Of a stretch of DNA of 64,000 bases, positions 33,645 to 43,209 are shown one piece after another. Within the stretch, counting starts at the first letter, position 1. The number at the start of each line of letters is the position of its first letter. A model generated the notes under the pieces. The model saw only the letters and a list, made by a program, of their open reading frames with translations, ran no database searches and was not told the DNA's origin. This stretch comes from Parvularcula sp039818345 (GTDB lineage: Bacteria > Pseudomonadota > Alphaproteobacteria > Caulobacterales > Parvularculaceae), in NCBI GenBank assembly GCA_039818345.1, contig JBCBUC010000009.1, positions 53,722-117,721 of the forward strand, read 5' to 3'. The translations under genes and the position numbers were made by a program.

Positions 33645-34535
33645 TTGCAAGTTCGATCTACACCAACCAAGCCGACCGAACTGTCCATCGAATCGGTGAT
33701 GGCGTTTCTTCAAAGAAATGGCTTCTTGATATTCAAATGGACCGTGTACTCCTTGTTGCTGGTCAACGTGGTGTATTATGCGCATGAGGATTGGACCGTC
33801 GCTCAACACACGCTGACCGAAGGGGCTTCAATACTCAAGATTTTATCTGCCTACGCAGCATCGCTCGATGTTTTCGCCTGGATGATGCTGATTTTCATCT
33901 ATGAGGTGGAGACCTATTGGCTGGAAGACGACTTCGACAACTCGATCGTGCTTGGCGCAATGACGATAGGGAAATTGTTGTTTGCTGCGCTCATCATCCA
34001 GACAATTTATTCGTACTCCGTGCTGGTTCTCCAGATACCAGGAACCTCTGTGATTGAAGGCGTCACCGACCTTTGCGCGCTTACAGGACAGGATCTCTCC
34101 TTCGTTCGCAACTTAAAGTATACGGAGATCACACCGGAAACATGTGGCGCGATTGCTTATTCTGGTGATCTCTACCTCTTTTCCCAATACCCAATCGTCA
34201 CTGATCTGCCTGGGTTCCGCGAGAATTCCTTCTTAGAAGTGTTCGACCTTGTCGAAGCGGTGACGTGGTTGATTATTCTCGCGCTCACCGAGCTAAGTGT
34301 CCGTCTTCAAACGAAGGGCCATTACAAAGGCGCCGTGGTGATGTGGGACTTCCGGCTGCGGGTCGTGGGCTATCTCATCTTGTTGCTCGTGAGCGTTTAT
34401 TGGGGCGTCAAAGGCCATTTCGTTTATGTCTGGGATGAGCTGCTTTGGATCACCAGTTTTATTGCACTTGAAAACAACCTGAACGAATGGCGCCAAGAGC
34501 TACGGGAGGCTGACGAGACCGCAGCGGCGGACTAG
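33645..34535 (+). CDS. Multi-pass membrane protein, function unknown
   Basis: Up to 296 aa with about six hydrophobic segments, including FKWTVYSLLLVNVVYYAH, VFAWMMLIFIYEVET, LLFAALIIQTIYSYSVLVL, VTWLIILALTELSVRL and VVGYLILLLVSVYWGV. I do not recognise a family. It precedes the sodium:solute symporter and SpdH-like genes on the same strand and shares their operator region, so it may belong to the uptake unit. The frame opens with a TTG at 33645; the first in-frame ATG is at 33699. Neither has a strong ribosome-binding site, so the start is uncertain. Confidence 0.65.
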   Translation: MQVRSTPTKPTELSIESVMAFLQRNGFLIFKWTVYSLLLVNVVYYAHEDWTVAQHTLTEGASILKILSAYAASLDVFAWMMLIFIYEVETYWLEDDFDNSIVLGAMTIGKLLFAALIIQTIYSYSVLVLQIPGTSVIEGVTDLCALTGQDLSFVRNLKYTEITPETCGAIAYSGDLYLFSQYPIVTDLPGFRENSFLEVFDLVEAVTWLIILALTELSVRLQTKGHYKGAVVMWDFRLRVVGYLILLLVSVYWGVKGHFVYVWDELLWITSFIALENNLNEWRQELREADETAAAD

Positions 34536-34614
34536 GGTCCTCGGGTTCTAGTTCTGCCTCGGTCGGTGTCAGAGCAAGACGATAGATATCTTTTCTCTCT
34601 CCGTTTTCGTCAGC

Positions 34615-36366
34615 ATGTTTATCTTCTTTGCGGTCGGCAATTTTGCTGGCCGTACGGTGAAGAATGCAGACGATTATTTCGTTGCTGGGCGCCGGGCACC
34701 GACGATATTGATCCTTGGTACCTTGGTTGCGAGCGTATTCAGCTCGACGATCTTCCTTGGCGAGGCGGGCTTTACCTATGACGGCCAAATGGGGCCGTAT
34801 ATGCTCTTTCCGGGGATCACGACCGCCGGGTACATCTACGGCGCGCTTCTGTTTGGGCGATATCTGAGACGCAGCCGCGCGCCAACGGTGGCGGAGTTTT
34901 TTGGCCAACGCTTTAACAGCCGGCGGGTGCAGCAGCTTTCTGGGGCGATCATCATCGGTGCATTGAGCATTTATTTGCTTGTGGTGACACAAGGCGGCGC
35001 CCTTCTGCTCTCCGACCTGACCGGCCTTTCCTACACGCAAAGCCTGGTTACCGCCTGGCTCGCCTACACGTTTTTTACGATCTATTCGGGTTCGAAAGGG
35101 GTGATCCTTACCGACACGCTGATGTTTCTCCTGTTCGCGGTGGCGACAGTGGCATTCTCCGTGGTCATCATTGGCGATTTAGGCGGTGTTTCGACAGCGA
35201 TCGAGCAGATGGCGCAGATCGAGACGAAGCCTGATATCGCGTCATGGCACGGTATCGTCGGTGTTGGGACTGAATGGGCAACCCCGATCGATTACCTGAT
35301 CTGGGCCATCACAATCGATATGGCCTGGAGCGTGGTCTACGCGGTGAGCCCCTGGCAGTCGAGCCGCCACCTTATGGCTCGCAATGAACATGTCGTGATC
35401 CGTGCGTCGATTTACACCGCCCTCGCCGTGATTCTCTTGCAAGCGCTGATTTACGGTGTGGGCGGCTTGATTAACCTCTACAATCCGAACATCACCCCAT
35501 CAGAGACGGCCATGATCTGGGCGGCAAAAAATCTTGTTCCGGATTACCTCGGAGCGATCTTACTCGCAGGAATCATGGCCGCAGCCCTTTCCTCAGCATC
35601 AACCTTTCTCTCGCTCGTCGGATTCAGCGCGAGCAACGACATTCTTGCCCGAAAACGACCATTGAACATCCGGACAACGCGTATCTTGATGCTGATTGTT
35701 GGTGCTGTGGCGCTGATCACCAGCTTTTTCTTCCCGCCCAATATTTTCTGGCTGATGCTGTTCGTTGGCACGGTGTTCACGTCGTCATGGGGACCTGTTG
35801 CGTTCATGAGCGTGTGGAGCAAACGGATTACCGCGGACGCTGCATTTTGGGGCATGGCCACCGGATTTCTCTTCAACGTCGTTCCGTCCGGTCTCGAATA
35901 TGTCGGCATCATCGATTTGCCTCACTATTTCAGTGCAACGATTATCGGTGTGGCAGCTAGCCTCATTACCATCGTGTTGATCTCACGTGCTGGTGAAGTG
36001 ACAGTCGAGGAAACTGCGTTCAGGCTTCGCCTTCATGAAACACCGAGCGAAGATCGCGACGCGACCAAGGCGCGAACAACAATGATCGCGGCCTTTGCTT
36101 TGGTCGCCTACGGTCTGACAATGCCATTCCTAACACTGCGATTTTACGTTATGCCCTATCAACGCGGTGCCGGAGAGCTTGCGGCCGATGGCGGGATCAA
36201 TTGGCAAACAGGCGAAGCTCTTTTGGCGCTCACGTCACCGCTCATCTATGTTCCACTCGGCCTTTACGGCGCATACTTGATTTGGCGAGGCTACCACCCC
36301 CGCGCGGCGAAACCGCACGATCAGAACCCTGGGTTCAGTGAGGAGCTCTCTGGTGAAAAGACGTAA
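34615..36366 (+). CDS. Sodium:solute symporter (SSS family)
   Basis: 583 aa with about 12-13 transmembrane helices. Typical SSS features are KNADDYFVAGRRAP after the first helix, the sodium-site region in VASVFSSTIFLGEAGF, the internal GSKGVILTDTLMF, and LLAGIMAAALSSASTFLSLVG. Likely substrates are amino acids, amines or carboxylates taken in across the inner membrane. The ATG at 34615 leaves a shortened first helix; the same frame is open upstream to 34552 with hydrophobic residues but without a usual start codon. The next gene overlaps its end by 14 nt, so it is co-expressed with the SpdH-like oxidase. Confidence 0.88.
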   Translation: MFIFFAVGNFAGRTVKNADDYFVAGRRAPTILILGTLVASVFSSTIFLGEAGFTYDGQMGPYMLFPGITTAGYIYGALLFGRYLRRSRAPTVAEFFGQRFNSRRVQQLSGAIIIGALSIYLLVVTQGGALLLSDLTGLSYTQSLVTAWLAYTFFTIYSGSKGVILTDTLMFLLFAVATVAFSVVIIGDLGGVSTAIEQMAQIETKPDIASWHGIVGVGTEWATPIDYLIWAITIDMAWSVVYAVSPWQSSRHLMARNEHVVIRASIYTALAVILLQALIYGVGGLINLYNPNITPSETAMIWAAKNLVPDYLGAILLAGIMAAALSSASTFLSLVGFSASNDILARKRPLNIRTTRILMLIVGAVALITSFFFPPNIFWLMLFVGTVFTSSWGPVAFMSVWSKRITADAAFWGMATGFLFNVVPSGLEYVGIIDLPHYFSATIIGVAASLITIVLISRAGEVTVEETAFRLRLHETPSEDRDATKARTTMIAAFALVAYGLTMPFLTLRFYVMPYQRGAGELAADGGINWQTGEALLALTSPLIYVPLGLYGAYLIWRGYHPRAAKPHDQNPGFSEELSGEKT

Positions 36367-38275
36367 CACTGATCATTATCTTGGGATGGACCGTGCGATC
36401 ACGCGCCGGGACTTTGTCCATGGGGCAAGCCTTCTAGCTAGCGGTACAATGGCGGCCAGCGCTTTCGGTGGAAGCCTGGCGCGCGACGGTGGGCCGGCCA
36501 CCTATCCTCCGGCCATGACAGGCCTGCGCGGTAATCATGTTGGGTCTTTTGAAGTCGCCCACCAACTGGGCCGCGAAGGTCGCACCGATTGGAGGACCCC
36601 GACCAAACCCAGCGAAGACTATGATCTTGTGGTTGTCGGCGGCGGCCTCAGCGGGTTGTCTGCCGCCTATTTTTTCCTCCAGGACAATCCATCAGCAAGC
36701 ATCCTTATTCTCGATAATCATGATGATTTCGGCGGCCACGCGAAACGCAACGAGTTTCAGATCGGTGATCGCACTTTGATCGGGTACGGCGGAAGTCAAA
36801 CTCTGCAAGAACCTTCCGGGTACAGCGGCATCGTCAAAAAGCTTTTGCGGGATCTCAGCGTTGATGTGGATCGGTTTGAAACCGCCTATGATCAAGACTT
36901 CTATAAGCGCAACGGACTAAGGGGTGGCCTGTTCTTCGGCGAGGAAAGTTGGGGCGAGAACCGAACGATACCATTCGATATCGGTTACTTCACTGACTAT
37001 ATTCCGGTGGCCCCGTCAGACATGACCGCCGATGAAGCAGTTAAGCTGATCCCTGTTTCAGATGAAGGGCGCACGGAGTTGCTCCGTCTTCTAAACCTCA
37101 AAGAGAACCTGCTGACGAGTGTTCGAGGCGAAGACGAACTTTGGGAATTTCTCTCAAACATCAGCTACCGTGACCTGCTGACGAAGCATTTTGGCATCGG
37201 TCATCCCGACGTGCTCCGTGTTTTCCAAGACCTCACCGGGGACGCTGGTGCCGGAATAGATTCTGTGACGGCCGCGACCGCGCTTTATTACACCGGCCTT
37301 CCTGGGTGGGAAGCTGCAGGTCTTCCCCAGGCCGAGGCGACAGAACCTTATATTCATCACTTCCCGGATGGAAATGCATCCGTCGCACGACTTTTGGTGC
37401 GGGCCATGATCCCGGGTGTTGCACCCGACGGAACGATGGACGAACTCGTGACCACACGGTTTGACTATAGCAAACTTGATGTGGCGGACTCTGCTGTCCG
37501 TCTACGGCTTGAAAGCACCGTGGTTCATGTGGAGCATGACGGAGATCCCGCGACATCAGAGCGCACGCTCGTCAAATACATGAAAGACGGTCAAGGCTTT
37601 CTCATCAGTGCAACGAATTGCGTTCTCGCCTGTAACCATTCAATCGTCCCCTATTTGTGCCCCAGCCTTCCCAAGTCTCAACGCGAAGCTCTGTCATTCC
37701 AGGAAAAAACACCTATCCTCTACACGAGCGTCGCCCTAAGCAATTGGCGAGCATGGAAAGAGCTCGGGATCGGCGCCGTTGTTGCTCCGAGCAGTTACTA
37801 TGTGCACGCATTGCTCGATTTTCCTGTCAGCATGGGAGACTATTCATTCTCTGCGAATCCGGACGAACCGATTATCGTCCATATGGAACGTTTTCCGCAT
37901 TTGTATGATCAAGACCTATCGGTACGCGAACAACACCGCCTTGGCCGCTATCAATTGTTGGGCACACCGTACGAGACGATCGAACGCAACACCAGGGCTC
38001 AACTCGCTGGCATGCTCGGAGAAGCAGGATTTGATCCTGCTAAGGATATTCAAGGGATCACTGTCAATCGCTGGGCACACGGATATGCCTATTATTACTC
38101 CCCGCTGTTTGATGAGATGTATGACGATTGGGACGATGCACGGTACCCGCACATTCAGGCGCGGCAACCTTTTGGTCGCATAGCCTTTGCGAATGCTGAT
38201 TCCGCCGCTAACGCGATGTTCGAATCAGCTGTCGAAGAAGCCCACCGAGCCGTCTCCGAACTCAAGTCTCGATAG
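36353..38275 (+). CDS. Tat-exported FAD oxidoreductase, spermidine dehydrogenase-like, copy 2
   Basis: About 640 aa, same family as the gene at 13480. A Tat motif ITRRDFVHG after GMDRA is followed by a short hydrophobic stretch. Then come MTGLRGNHVGSFEVAHQLG, the FAD fold DLVVVGGGLSGLSAAYF, LDNHDDFGGHAKRNEF, YIHHFPDGNASVARLLVRAM and a C-terminal NRWAHGYAYYYS. I chose the GTG at 36353, which has AGGAG seven nt upstream. Coupling to a symporter suggests that the periplasmic oxidase cuts an imported polyamine and the symporter takes up the product. Function is inferred from family. Confidence 0.8.
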   Translation: MKRRNTDHYLGMDRAITRRDFVHGASLLASGTMAASAFGGSLARDGGPATYPPAMTGLRGNHVGSFEVAHQLGREGRTDWRTPTKPSEDYDLVVVGGGLSGLSAAYFFLQDNPSASILILDNHDDFGGHAKRNEFQIGDRTLIGYGGSQTLQEPSGYSGIVKKLLRDLSVDVDRFETAYDQDFYKRNGLRGGLFFGEESWGENRTIPFDIGYFTDYIPVAPSDMTADEAVKLIPVSDEGRTELLRLLNLKENLLTSVRGEDELWEFLSNISYRDLLTKHFGIGHPDVLRVFQDLTGDAGAGIDSVTAATALYYTGLPGWEAAGLPQAEATEPYIHHFPDGNASVARLLVRAMIPGVAPDGTMDELVTTRFDYSKLDVADSAVRLRLESTVVHVEHDGDPATSERTLVKYMKDGQGFLISATNCVLACNHSIVPYLCPSLPKSQREALSFQEKTPILYTSVALSNWRAWKELGIGAVVAPSSYYVHALLDFPVSMGDYSFSANPDEPIIVHMERFPHLYDQDLSVREQHRLGRYQLLGTPYETIERNTRAQLAGMLGEAGFDPAKDIQGITVNRWAHGYAYYYSPLFDEMYDDWDDARYPHIQARQPFGRIAFANADSAANAMFESAVEEAHRAVSELKSR

Positions 38276-38403
38276 AACCCACGAGCTATTGATCAGCGGG
38301 AATAAACTGTACAAGGGTTATGACAGAAACGTGTGCTGTTAGGCCAACCTCGAAACGGTCAGCGATATCGTCTACTTTATTCAGGAAACGCCCTATTCAT
38401 CTT

Positions 38404-38748
38404 TTAGCTGACGATAAAGTAGACTTTCCGAACCTTCTCGACGACCTCCGCTGTCCCCTTCCAACCCTTAGGGAAAATCCAGCTATCGCCCGCTTTGATC
38501 TCGGTAACCTCGCCCGATTGCGACGTCAGAACCCAATGCCCTTCAAGGAGATGGCAAAATTCCATAATCTCTAGATCGAGCTCGAGCTTACCCGGCTCGC
38601 ACTCCCACGTGCCAGCCGTGTAATTGCGTTCCAAAAAGAAGCTTTTGTCTGTCTGCAGGGGAAGCTGCCCGATCGGCGTGCCAAACGAAGGGGCTTTTTC
38701 GAGGCCGGTGAGTGTCGCACATTGATGTTGAACGCTGATCTCTGGCAC
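38404..38748 (-). CDS. Small cupin (cupin_3/DUF861-like), module B
   Basis: 114 aa single-domain cupin with EIMEFCHLLEGHWVLTS, KAGDSWIFPKGWKGTAEV and a C-terminal VRKVYFIV strand. This group includes EutQ-like and ureidoglycine-type small cupins. It begins with GTG at 38748, supported by a perfect AGGAGG six nt upstream. It lies 24 nt after the GcvT-like gene of module B, in the position held by the PhyH oxygenase in module A, though the two are not homologous beyond both being beta-barrels. Its role is unknown. Confidence 0.78.
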   Translation of the reverse strand: MPEISVQHQCATLTGLEKAPSFGTPIGQLPLQTDKSFFLERNYTAGTWECEPGKLELDLEIMEFCHLLEGHWVLTSQSGEVTEIKAGDSWIFPKGWKGTAEVVEKVRKVYFIVS

Positions 38749-38772
38749 GCCCTACCTCCTGTTCGGTGTTGA

Positions 38773-39984
38773 CTAGTTCTGAATCCAGACTGGCGGAGGC
38801 GGCGTTGCTTTTGCGCGTTTTGGCGCCCAAAAAACATCTTCCGTCACCCTACATTTGACCACTTTCCACAGTGGGCGGATCTCTTTCATGTAAGAGATCT
38901 CCGCATAGATATCGCGTTTCAAATATGACGGTTTCACCATCGCCAATGCGATATTGGCCTTTACCACCGGCGACCACATCGCTGAGGTCACGTAACCAAT
39001 CTCTTTAGTGCATCTTTTGTCGGCATAAAGAGTTGAACCCTCAGCTGGTTTGTTACCTTCGATATCAAGTTTTGTGAGGATGTATTCTGGTCCCTTCTTT
39101 TTTTCCTCAAGAAGAGCGGCCCGCCCGTTGAAATGGGGTTTTTTGAAATCAACTAGCCACCCTAAGTTAAGGTCAAAGGGCGTTTGATCATGCCGAAAGT
39201 GCACAGTTTTCAATGCTTCAGCAAACTCAACATACGGAAGAATAAATCCTGCCTCGAGGCGCGCCATGGCAGTAGCTGCCTCGCCGTAAGGTTGGATACC
39301 ATAATCCTCACCAGCAGCGTAAAGAGCATCCCACAGTTGAAGCCCGAGATGAGCAGGGACCCAAAGTTCATAACCAAGATCGCCGGTAAAACCCGTCCGT
39401 GACACCATCAAGGTGTCACCTTCGAAGGGATAGTGCTTCACGCCAAAGGGCTTGAGCATTTCAACGCCCTCAAGACCCATCCGCTGCAAAACCTCACAGG
39501 TCGCCGGACCTTGAAACGATAACGCACCGATATCATCCGTCTGATCGGTAATCGTAACGTTCTCAAAGCCAAGGCAAGCTTGTCGAAGCCACGCGATGCT
39601 AGGGCTACCACAACTTAAGAAAAATTTATCGTCGTCGAGTTTGAAAATCGTTCCATCGTCGATCAAACGACCTTCGTCTGTACACCAGCACACATAGGTG
39701 ACCCGGTTCTTTTTCAACTTCGAGACATCGCGCGTGACCATGCGGTTGAGCATCGCCTCGGCGTCTGGCCCTTCGACAAGGTATTTCTGCATCGGTGTAA
39801 TATCATACGTTCCGCATAGGTTGCGAATGCAGAAATACTCGAACTCTGTATCGTAATAGTGGTCGGCGAACTTATAGCCGTTCCAGCTCTCCCACGACTC
39901 TCTGATGTTGAGCACTGCTTGGCGAGGATAAAAGGGCGATAGTTTCAGCCGCTCGCCCGCAAATGGATCTGGTGTGTCCGTCAT
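38773..39984 (-). CDS. GcvT-like folate-dependent methyl/aminomethyl transferase, module B
   Basis: 403 aa, paralogue of the gene at 11455. Shared features are ESWESWNGYKFADHYYDTE at the N-terminus, DITPMQKYLV, NRMVTRDVSKLKKNRVTYV, the active-site DEGRLIDDGTIF (Asp109-Asp110) and SRTGFTGDLGYELWV. The folate-binding signature and catalytic aspartate are intact, so transfer of a C1 unit to THF is the likely reaction. It starts 18 nt after the FAD gene at 40003. The C-terminal RAKATPPP resembles RRTATPPG of copy A, showing common descent of the full-length proteins. Confidence 0.85.
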   Translation of the reverse strand: MTDTPDPFAGERLKLSPFYPRQAVLNIRESWESWNGYKFADHYYDTEFEYFCIRNLCGTYDITPMQKYLVEGPDAEAMLNRMVTRDVSKLKKNRVTYVCWCTDEGRLIDDGTIFKLDDDKFFLSCGSPSIAWLRQACLGFENVTITDQTDDIGALSFQGPATCEVLQRMGLEGVEMLKPFGVKHYPFEGDTLMVSRTGFTGDLGYELWVPAHLGLQLWDALYAAGEDYGIQPYGEAATAMARLEAGFILPYVEFAEALKTVHFRHDQTPFDLNLGWLVDFKKPHFNGRAALLEEKKKGPEYILTKLDIEGNKPAEGSTLYADKRCTKEIGYVTSAMWSPVVKANIALAMVKPSYLKRDIYAEISYMKEIRPLWKVVKCRVTEDVFWAPKRAKATPPPPVWIQN

Positions 39985-40002
39985 CGTCTTTGCTCTCAGC
40001 GC

Positions 40003-41622
40003 TTAGTCGTCGTAACAATCGTCTTCTGGGACAGTGTTACCCAGCTTCAGATCACGGAGGATTTCGCGTGCAGCGTTCGCTCCACAGGCGGAGGAAACGC
40101 CGCCGCCTGGGTGTGTCGATGATCCGCACATATACATTTTATCGACTGGCATGCGGTACTGCGCATAACCCGGGAATGGCCTGTTGAAGAGGAGTTGGTC
40201 AATGGTCAGCTCGCCTTGGAAGATATTGCCTTCGGTAAGACCGATCTCATTTTCAATTTCGTGCGGTGTCCGCACTTCCATATGCACAATCAAGTCTTTG
40301 AAACCAGGGCTATAACGCTCAATCTTGTCGATCACCGTTTGGCCAAAAGCGTCACGCTTTTCAGGTGTCCACGGCCCATCGGCAAGCTCTGGTGGGCAAT
40401 ACTGAATAAAATTGGACATCCAGTGTTTTCCTGGCGGCGCCACTGTTGGATCCCAAGCAGACGGAATGACAGACTCAATGAACGGATCATCTGACCACGT
40501 CCCTCGTTTCCACGCGTCATACGCCTTCTCAAGCGTCCGAAGTGAACCCACAAAGCCCTGTCCCCCGCGGTTGATATAGCGATTATCAGGGACGTTGTTG
40601 AACTTGGGCAGCCCCGACAGGGCAATGTTCACCTTGCCTGACGAACCACGAATTTTGAAATTCTGCGCCTTTTTTAGGATCCCAGGAGGTAGGTCCTTCG
40701 GATCCATGATCTTGGTGAAGGTTCGTTTTGCATCGAGATTAGAGACGACAATTTTGCCATCAATCTCATCACCATTCTCGAGCACAACTCCGTTCGCCAC
40801 GCCGTCCTTCACACGGATCTGGGAAACACCGGCATTCGTCCGTATCTCACCGCCATGCTCCATCAGCGCGCCGGCAAGCGCTTTCGAAATAGAGCCCATG
40901 CCTCCGCGAGCAAGGCCCCACGCACCAATATTGCCGTCCACGTCTCCCATCACATGGTGGAGAAGAATATAGGCCGAACCCGGTGAATCGATTCCTAGGG
41001 CCGTCCCAATAATGCCAGGTGTCGCCATGACAGCTGCGATGAAATCGTTCTCGAAGTAATCGTCGAGAAACTCCGCGGCACTCATGGTGAAGAACCGAAT
41101 ATACTCGTAGATCTCAGTCTCGCCTAGCTCGCCAAAGGTCTTGGCGAGGAATATCAGCTCATTGATGTCACGAATACGGAATTTTGTCGGGTCAGGCGGC
41201 GTCCGAAGCAGTGTCTTCCGTATCAACGTCGAATACCGATCAAGGTCCGCTAGCAAGCGGAACATCGCATCAGCGTCATGCGGAGAGTGACGACGCAGCT
41301 CGTTATAGGCAGGACCTTCGGCGGTGTAAGAGGTCAGTGTTTCGCCGTTATCGCCAAACGCCACGGTACCGAGATAAGGCACCAACATCAGCCCGTGCTT
41401 GGTCAAGTCAAGATCGCGATGGATGACCTGGCGCATCATGCTGCATACGTATGAACAGCTCGAATAGAGGAATCCATCTTCGAGTTCGCGCGAGACCGCG
41501 GCGCCGCCAATATACTCGTTCTTTTCGACGACAACGACGTCGAGCCCGGCCTTTGCTAGGTAAGCTGCGTTGGTCAAGCCATTGTGACCTGCACCGATAA
41601 TAATCGCGTCATACGTCTTCAT
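40003..41622 (-). CDS. PYROXD2/phytoene-desaturase-like FAD oxidoreductase, module B enzyme 1
   Basis: 539 aa, counterpart of the enzyme at 8281. Shared features are GAGHNGLTNAAYLAKAGLD, VVEKNEYIGGAAVSREL, SCSYVCSMMR, KFRIRDINEL, KIRGSSGKVNIALSGLP, LTIDQLLFNRPFPGYAQYR and MYMCGSSTHPGGGV. The two are therefore paralogues with the same role. The ATG at 41622 overlaps the stop of the preceding FAD gene as ATGA. In module A the order of the two FAD genes is reversed. Substrate unknown. Confidence 0.85.
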   Translation of the reverse strand: MKTYDAIIIGAGHNGLTNAAYLAKAGLDVVVVEKNEYIGGAAVSRELEDGFLYSSCSYVCSMMRQVIHRDLDLTKHGLMLVPYLGTVAFGDNGETLTSYTAEGPAYNELRRHSPHDADAMFRLLADLDRYSTLIRKTLLRTPPDPTKFRIRDINELIFLAKTFGELGETEIYEYIRFFTMSAAEFLDDYFENDFIAAVMATPGIIGTALGIDSPGSAYILLHHVMGDVDGNIGAWGLARGGMGSISKALAGALMEHGGEIRTNAGVSQIRVKDGVANGVVLENGDEIDGKIVVSNLDAKRTFTKIMDPKDLPPGILKKAQNFKIRGSSGKVNIALSGLPKFNNVPDNRYINRGGQGFVGSLRTLEKAYDAWKRGTWSDDPFIESVIPSAWDPTVAPPGKHWMSNFIQYCPPELADGPWTPEKRDAFGQTVIDKIERYSPGFKDLIVHMEVRTPHEIENEIGLTEGNIFQGELTIDQLLFNRPFPGYAQYRMPVDKMYMCGSSTHPGGGVSSACGANAAREILRDLKLGNTVPEDDCYDD

Positions 41623-43160
41623 TTTAAAATCCGCCGCGCAGCGTTGTGACCAGCAGCGCCCATGATGCCGCCTCCTGGGTGACTGCCGGCACCGCAGAGA
41701 TAAAGTCCGGGAATTGGCGTTGCATATTGTGCGGCACCATGGGTGGGCCGCATCATCATCATCTGCTCAAGCGCGAGCTCGACATGATGCCAATGCCCTC
41801 CGGTTGCCCCGTATTGCTGCTCAATATCGAGGGGCGTGAGAAGCTCTGAACCTTTGATCAAGGCGCCAAGACCAGGAATGTGCCGCTCTAGTGTTGCTAA
41901 CACACGATCCTTGAAGGCATTGCGCGCTTCATCCGACCACCCTGTTTTTTCATCGTACGGCGCATACATAACGTGGGCGGACAGAACATGCTGACCCTGG
42001 GGAGCAACAGATGGATCGTGCAGGCTTGGGAAGGCAATTTCCATCACCGGGCTTTCCGAGGCCTCACCGTATTTCGCTTCATCGTAAGCAAATTCGATCG
42101 CATCCATATCAGGTGCAATGATCATCCGACCCTCAAGGGAATCGACGCCAGGAATCGTCGGCAGCTCGCTTAGAGCCGCGTGAAACTTCGCAACATATCC
42201 CTTCGAACGGAGACGACTGATCCGGTTGGCAAATTGGATCTCCAAATTGCCGGCACCGACGAGATCCAAGAAGGTGGTCTTAGGATCAGCGGAAGAAACA
42301 ACAAGCGGCGCTGATATCGTCTCACCACCAACAAGTTCGACCCCGACGGCAGCGAGCCCCTGCTCACTACCTTCGATCGTGACGTTTTTCACCGGCGCGT
42401 CAGTTTTGATGGTGACGCCTGCAGCCTTTGCGCAAGCGGCAAGGGCGTCAACAAGGGCAGAAACCCCGCCCTTAGGCGTCACATAATCGCCCCCACTTTC
42501 ACCATTCATCCGTAGCAAGAGCGGCAAGACCGCGTTGTTGGGCGAACGCGGGGCCATTTTCGAACCAATCAGTCCGTCCCAGCACAACAGGGCTTGCAGC
42601 CGAGGGTCTTCGAAGCACTCACTCACAAGGTCACGCATCGGAAGCGTCAGGACACGAACCAGTTCGCTCATGTCCTCACCGCCCAAGCCGCGCATTTTCA
42701 TGAAGGCTTGCGCGTAGACACCGGAATCTCGAAGACCGGCAAGGCCAATGCGCGGGAGTGTCTTCTCCCAGATCACGGAGATTGCTTTACCGTAGCGCAA
42801 AAGCTTTTGCCGATATTCCGCATAAGCGTCGGTATCAGATCCTCCGACACCCCACACCTGGTCACCATGCAACGAAATAGGCGCCGCATCTTCCGCTAGG
42901 CCGATCGTTGGGCATGAAGGGTTAAAAGACAATCCGTACTGCTGAAGGTTCAAAGCGCCCGCCACCACGGACGAAAAATGGGTCACACTGTGCACCGGCG
43001 CTGCGCGAAAACCGTCGCTGAATTCCCGCGATGATGCTAATCCGCCGACAGACGGAGAAGCCTCGACAACAAGAACTCGTCGGCCAGCTTTTGCTAGGAG
43101 AGACGCGCAGACAAGGCCATTATGGCCAGCTCCAATTACGATCGCATCGTATTGCGTCAT
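41619..43160 (-). CDS. PYROXD2/phytoene-desaturase-like FAD oxidoreductase, module B enzyme 2
   Basis: 513 aa, counterpart of the enzyme at 9902. Features are IVIGAGHNGLVCASLLAKAG, VVEASPSVGGLASSREF, FANRISRLRSKGYVAKFHAAL, GATGGHWHHVELAL, MMMRPTHGAAQYATP and LCGAGSHPGGGIMGAAGHN. As first gene of the reverse module it follows the AraC-type regulator, from which it is separated by 49 nt on the same strand. The frame begins with a TTG one codon earlier; ATG 43160 is preferred. Confidence 0.85.
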   Translation of the reverse strand: MTQYDAIVIGAGHNGLVCASLLAKAGRRVLVVEASPSVGGLASSREFSDGFRAAPVHSVTHFSSVVAGALNLQQYGLSFNPSCPTIGLAEDAAPISLHGDQVWGVGGSDTDAYAEYRQKLLRYGKAISVIWEKTLPRIGLAGLRDSGVYAQAFMKMRGLGGEDMSELVRVLTLPMRDLVSECFEDPRLQALLCWDGLIGSKMAPRSPNNAVLPLLLRMNGESGGDYVTPKGGVSALVDALAACAKAAGVTIKTDAPVKNVTIEGSEQGLAAVGVELVGGETISAPLVVSSADPKTTFLDLVGAGNLEIQFANRISRLRSKGYVAKFHAALSELPTIPGVDSLEGRMIIAPDMDAIEFAYDEAKYGEASESPVMEIAFPSLHDPSVAPQGQHVLSAHVMYAPYDEKTGWSDEARNAFKDRVLATLERHIPGLGALIKGSELLTPLDIEQQYGATGGHWHHVELALEQMMMMRPTHGAAQYATPIPGLYLCGAGSHPGGGIMGAAGHNAARRILK

Positions 43161-43209
43161 CAAGCGTTCCCACTAAGTCTTACACGGCCGTTGTCGTAAA
43201 ACGTAGTGC

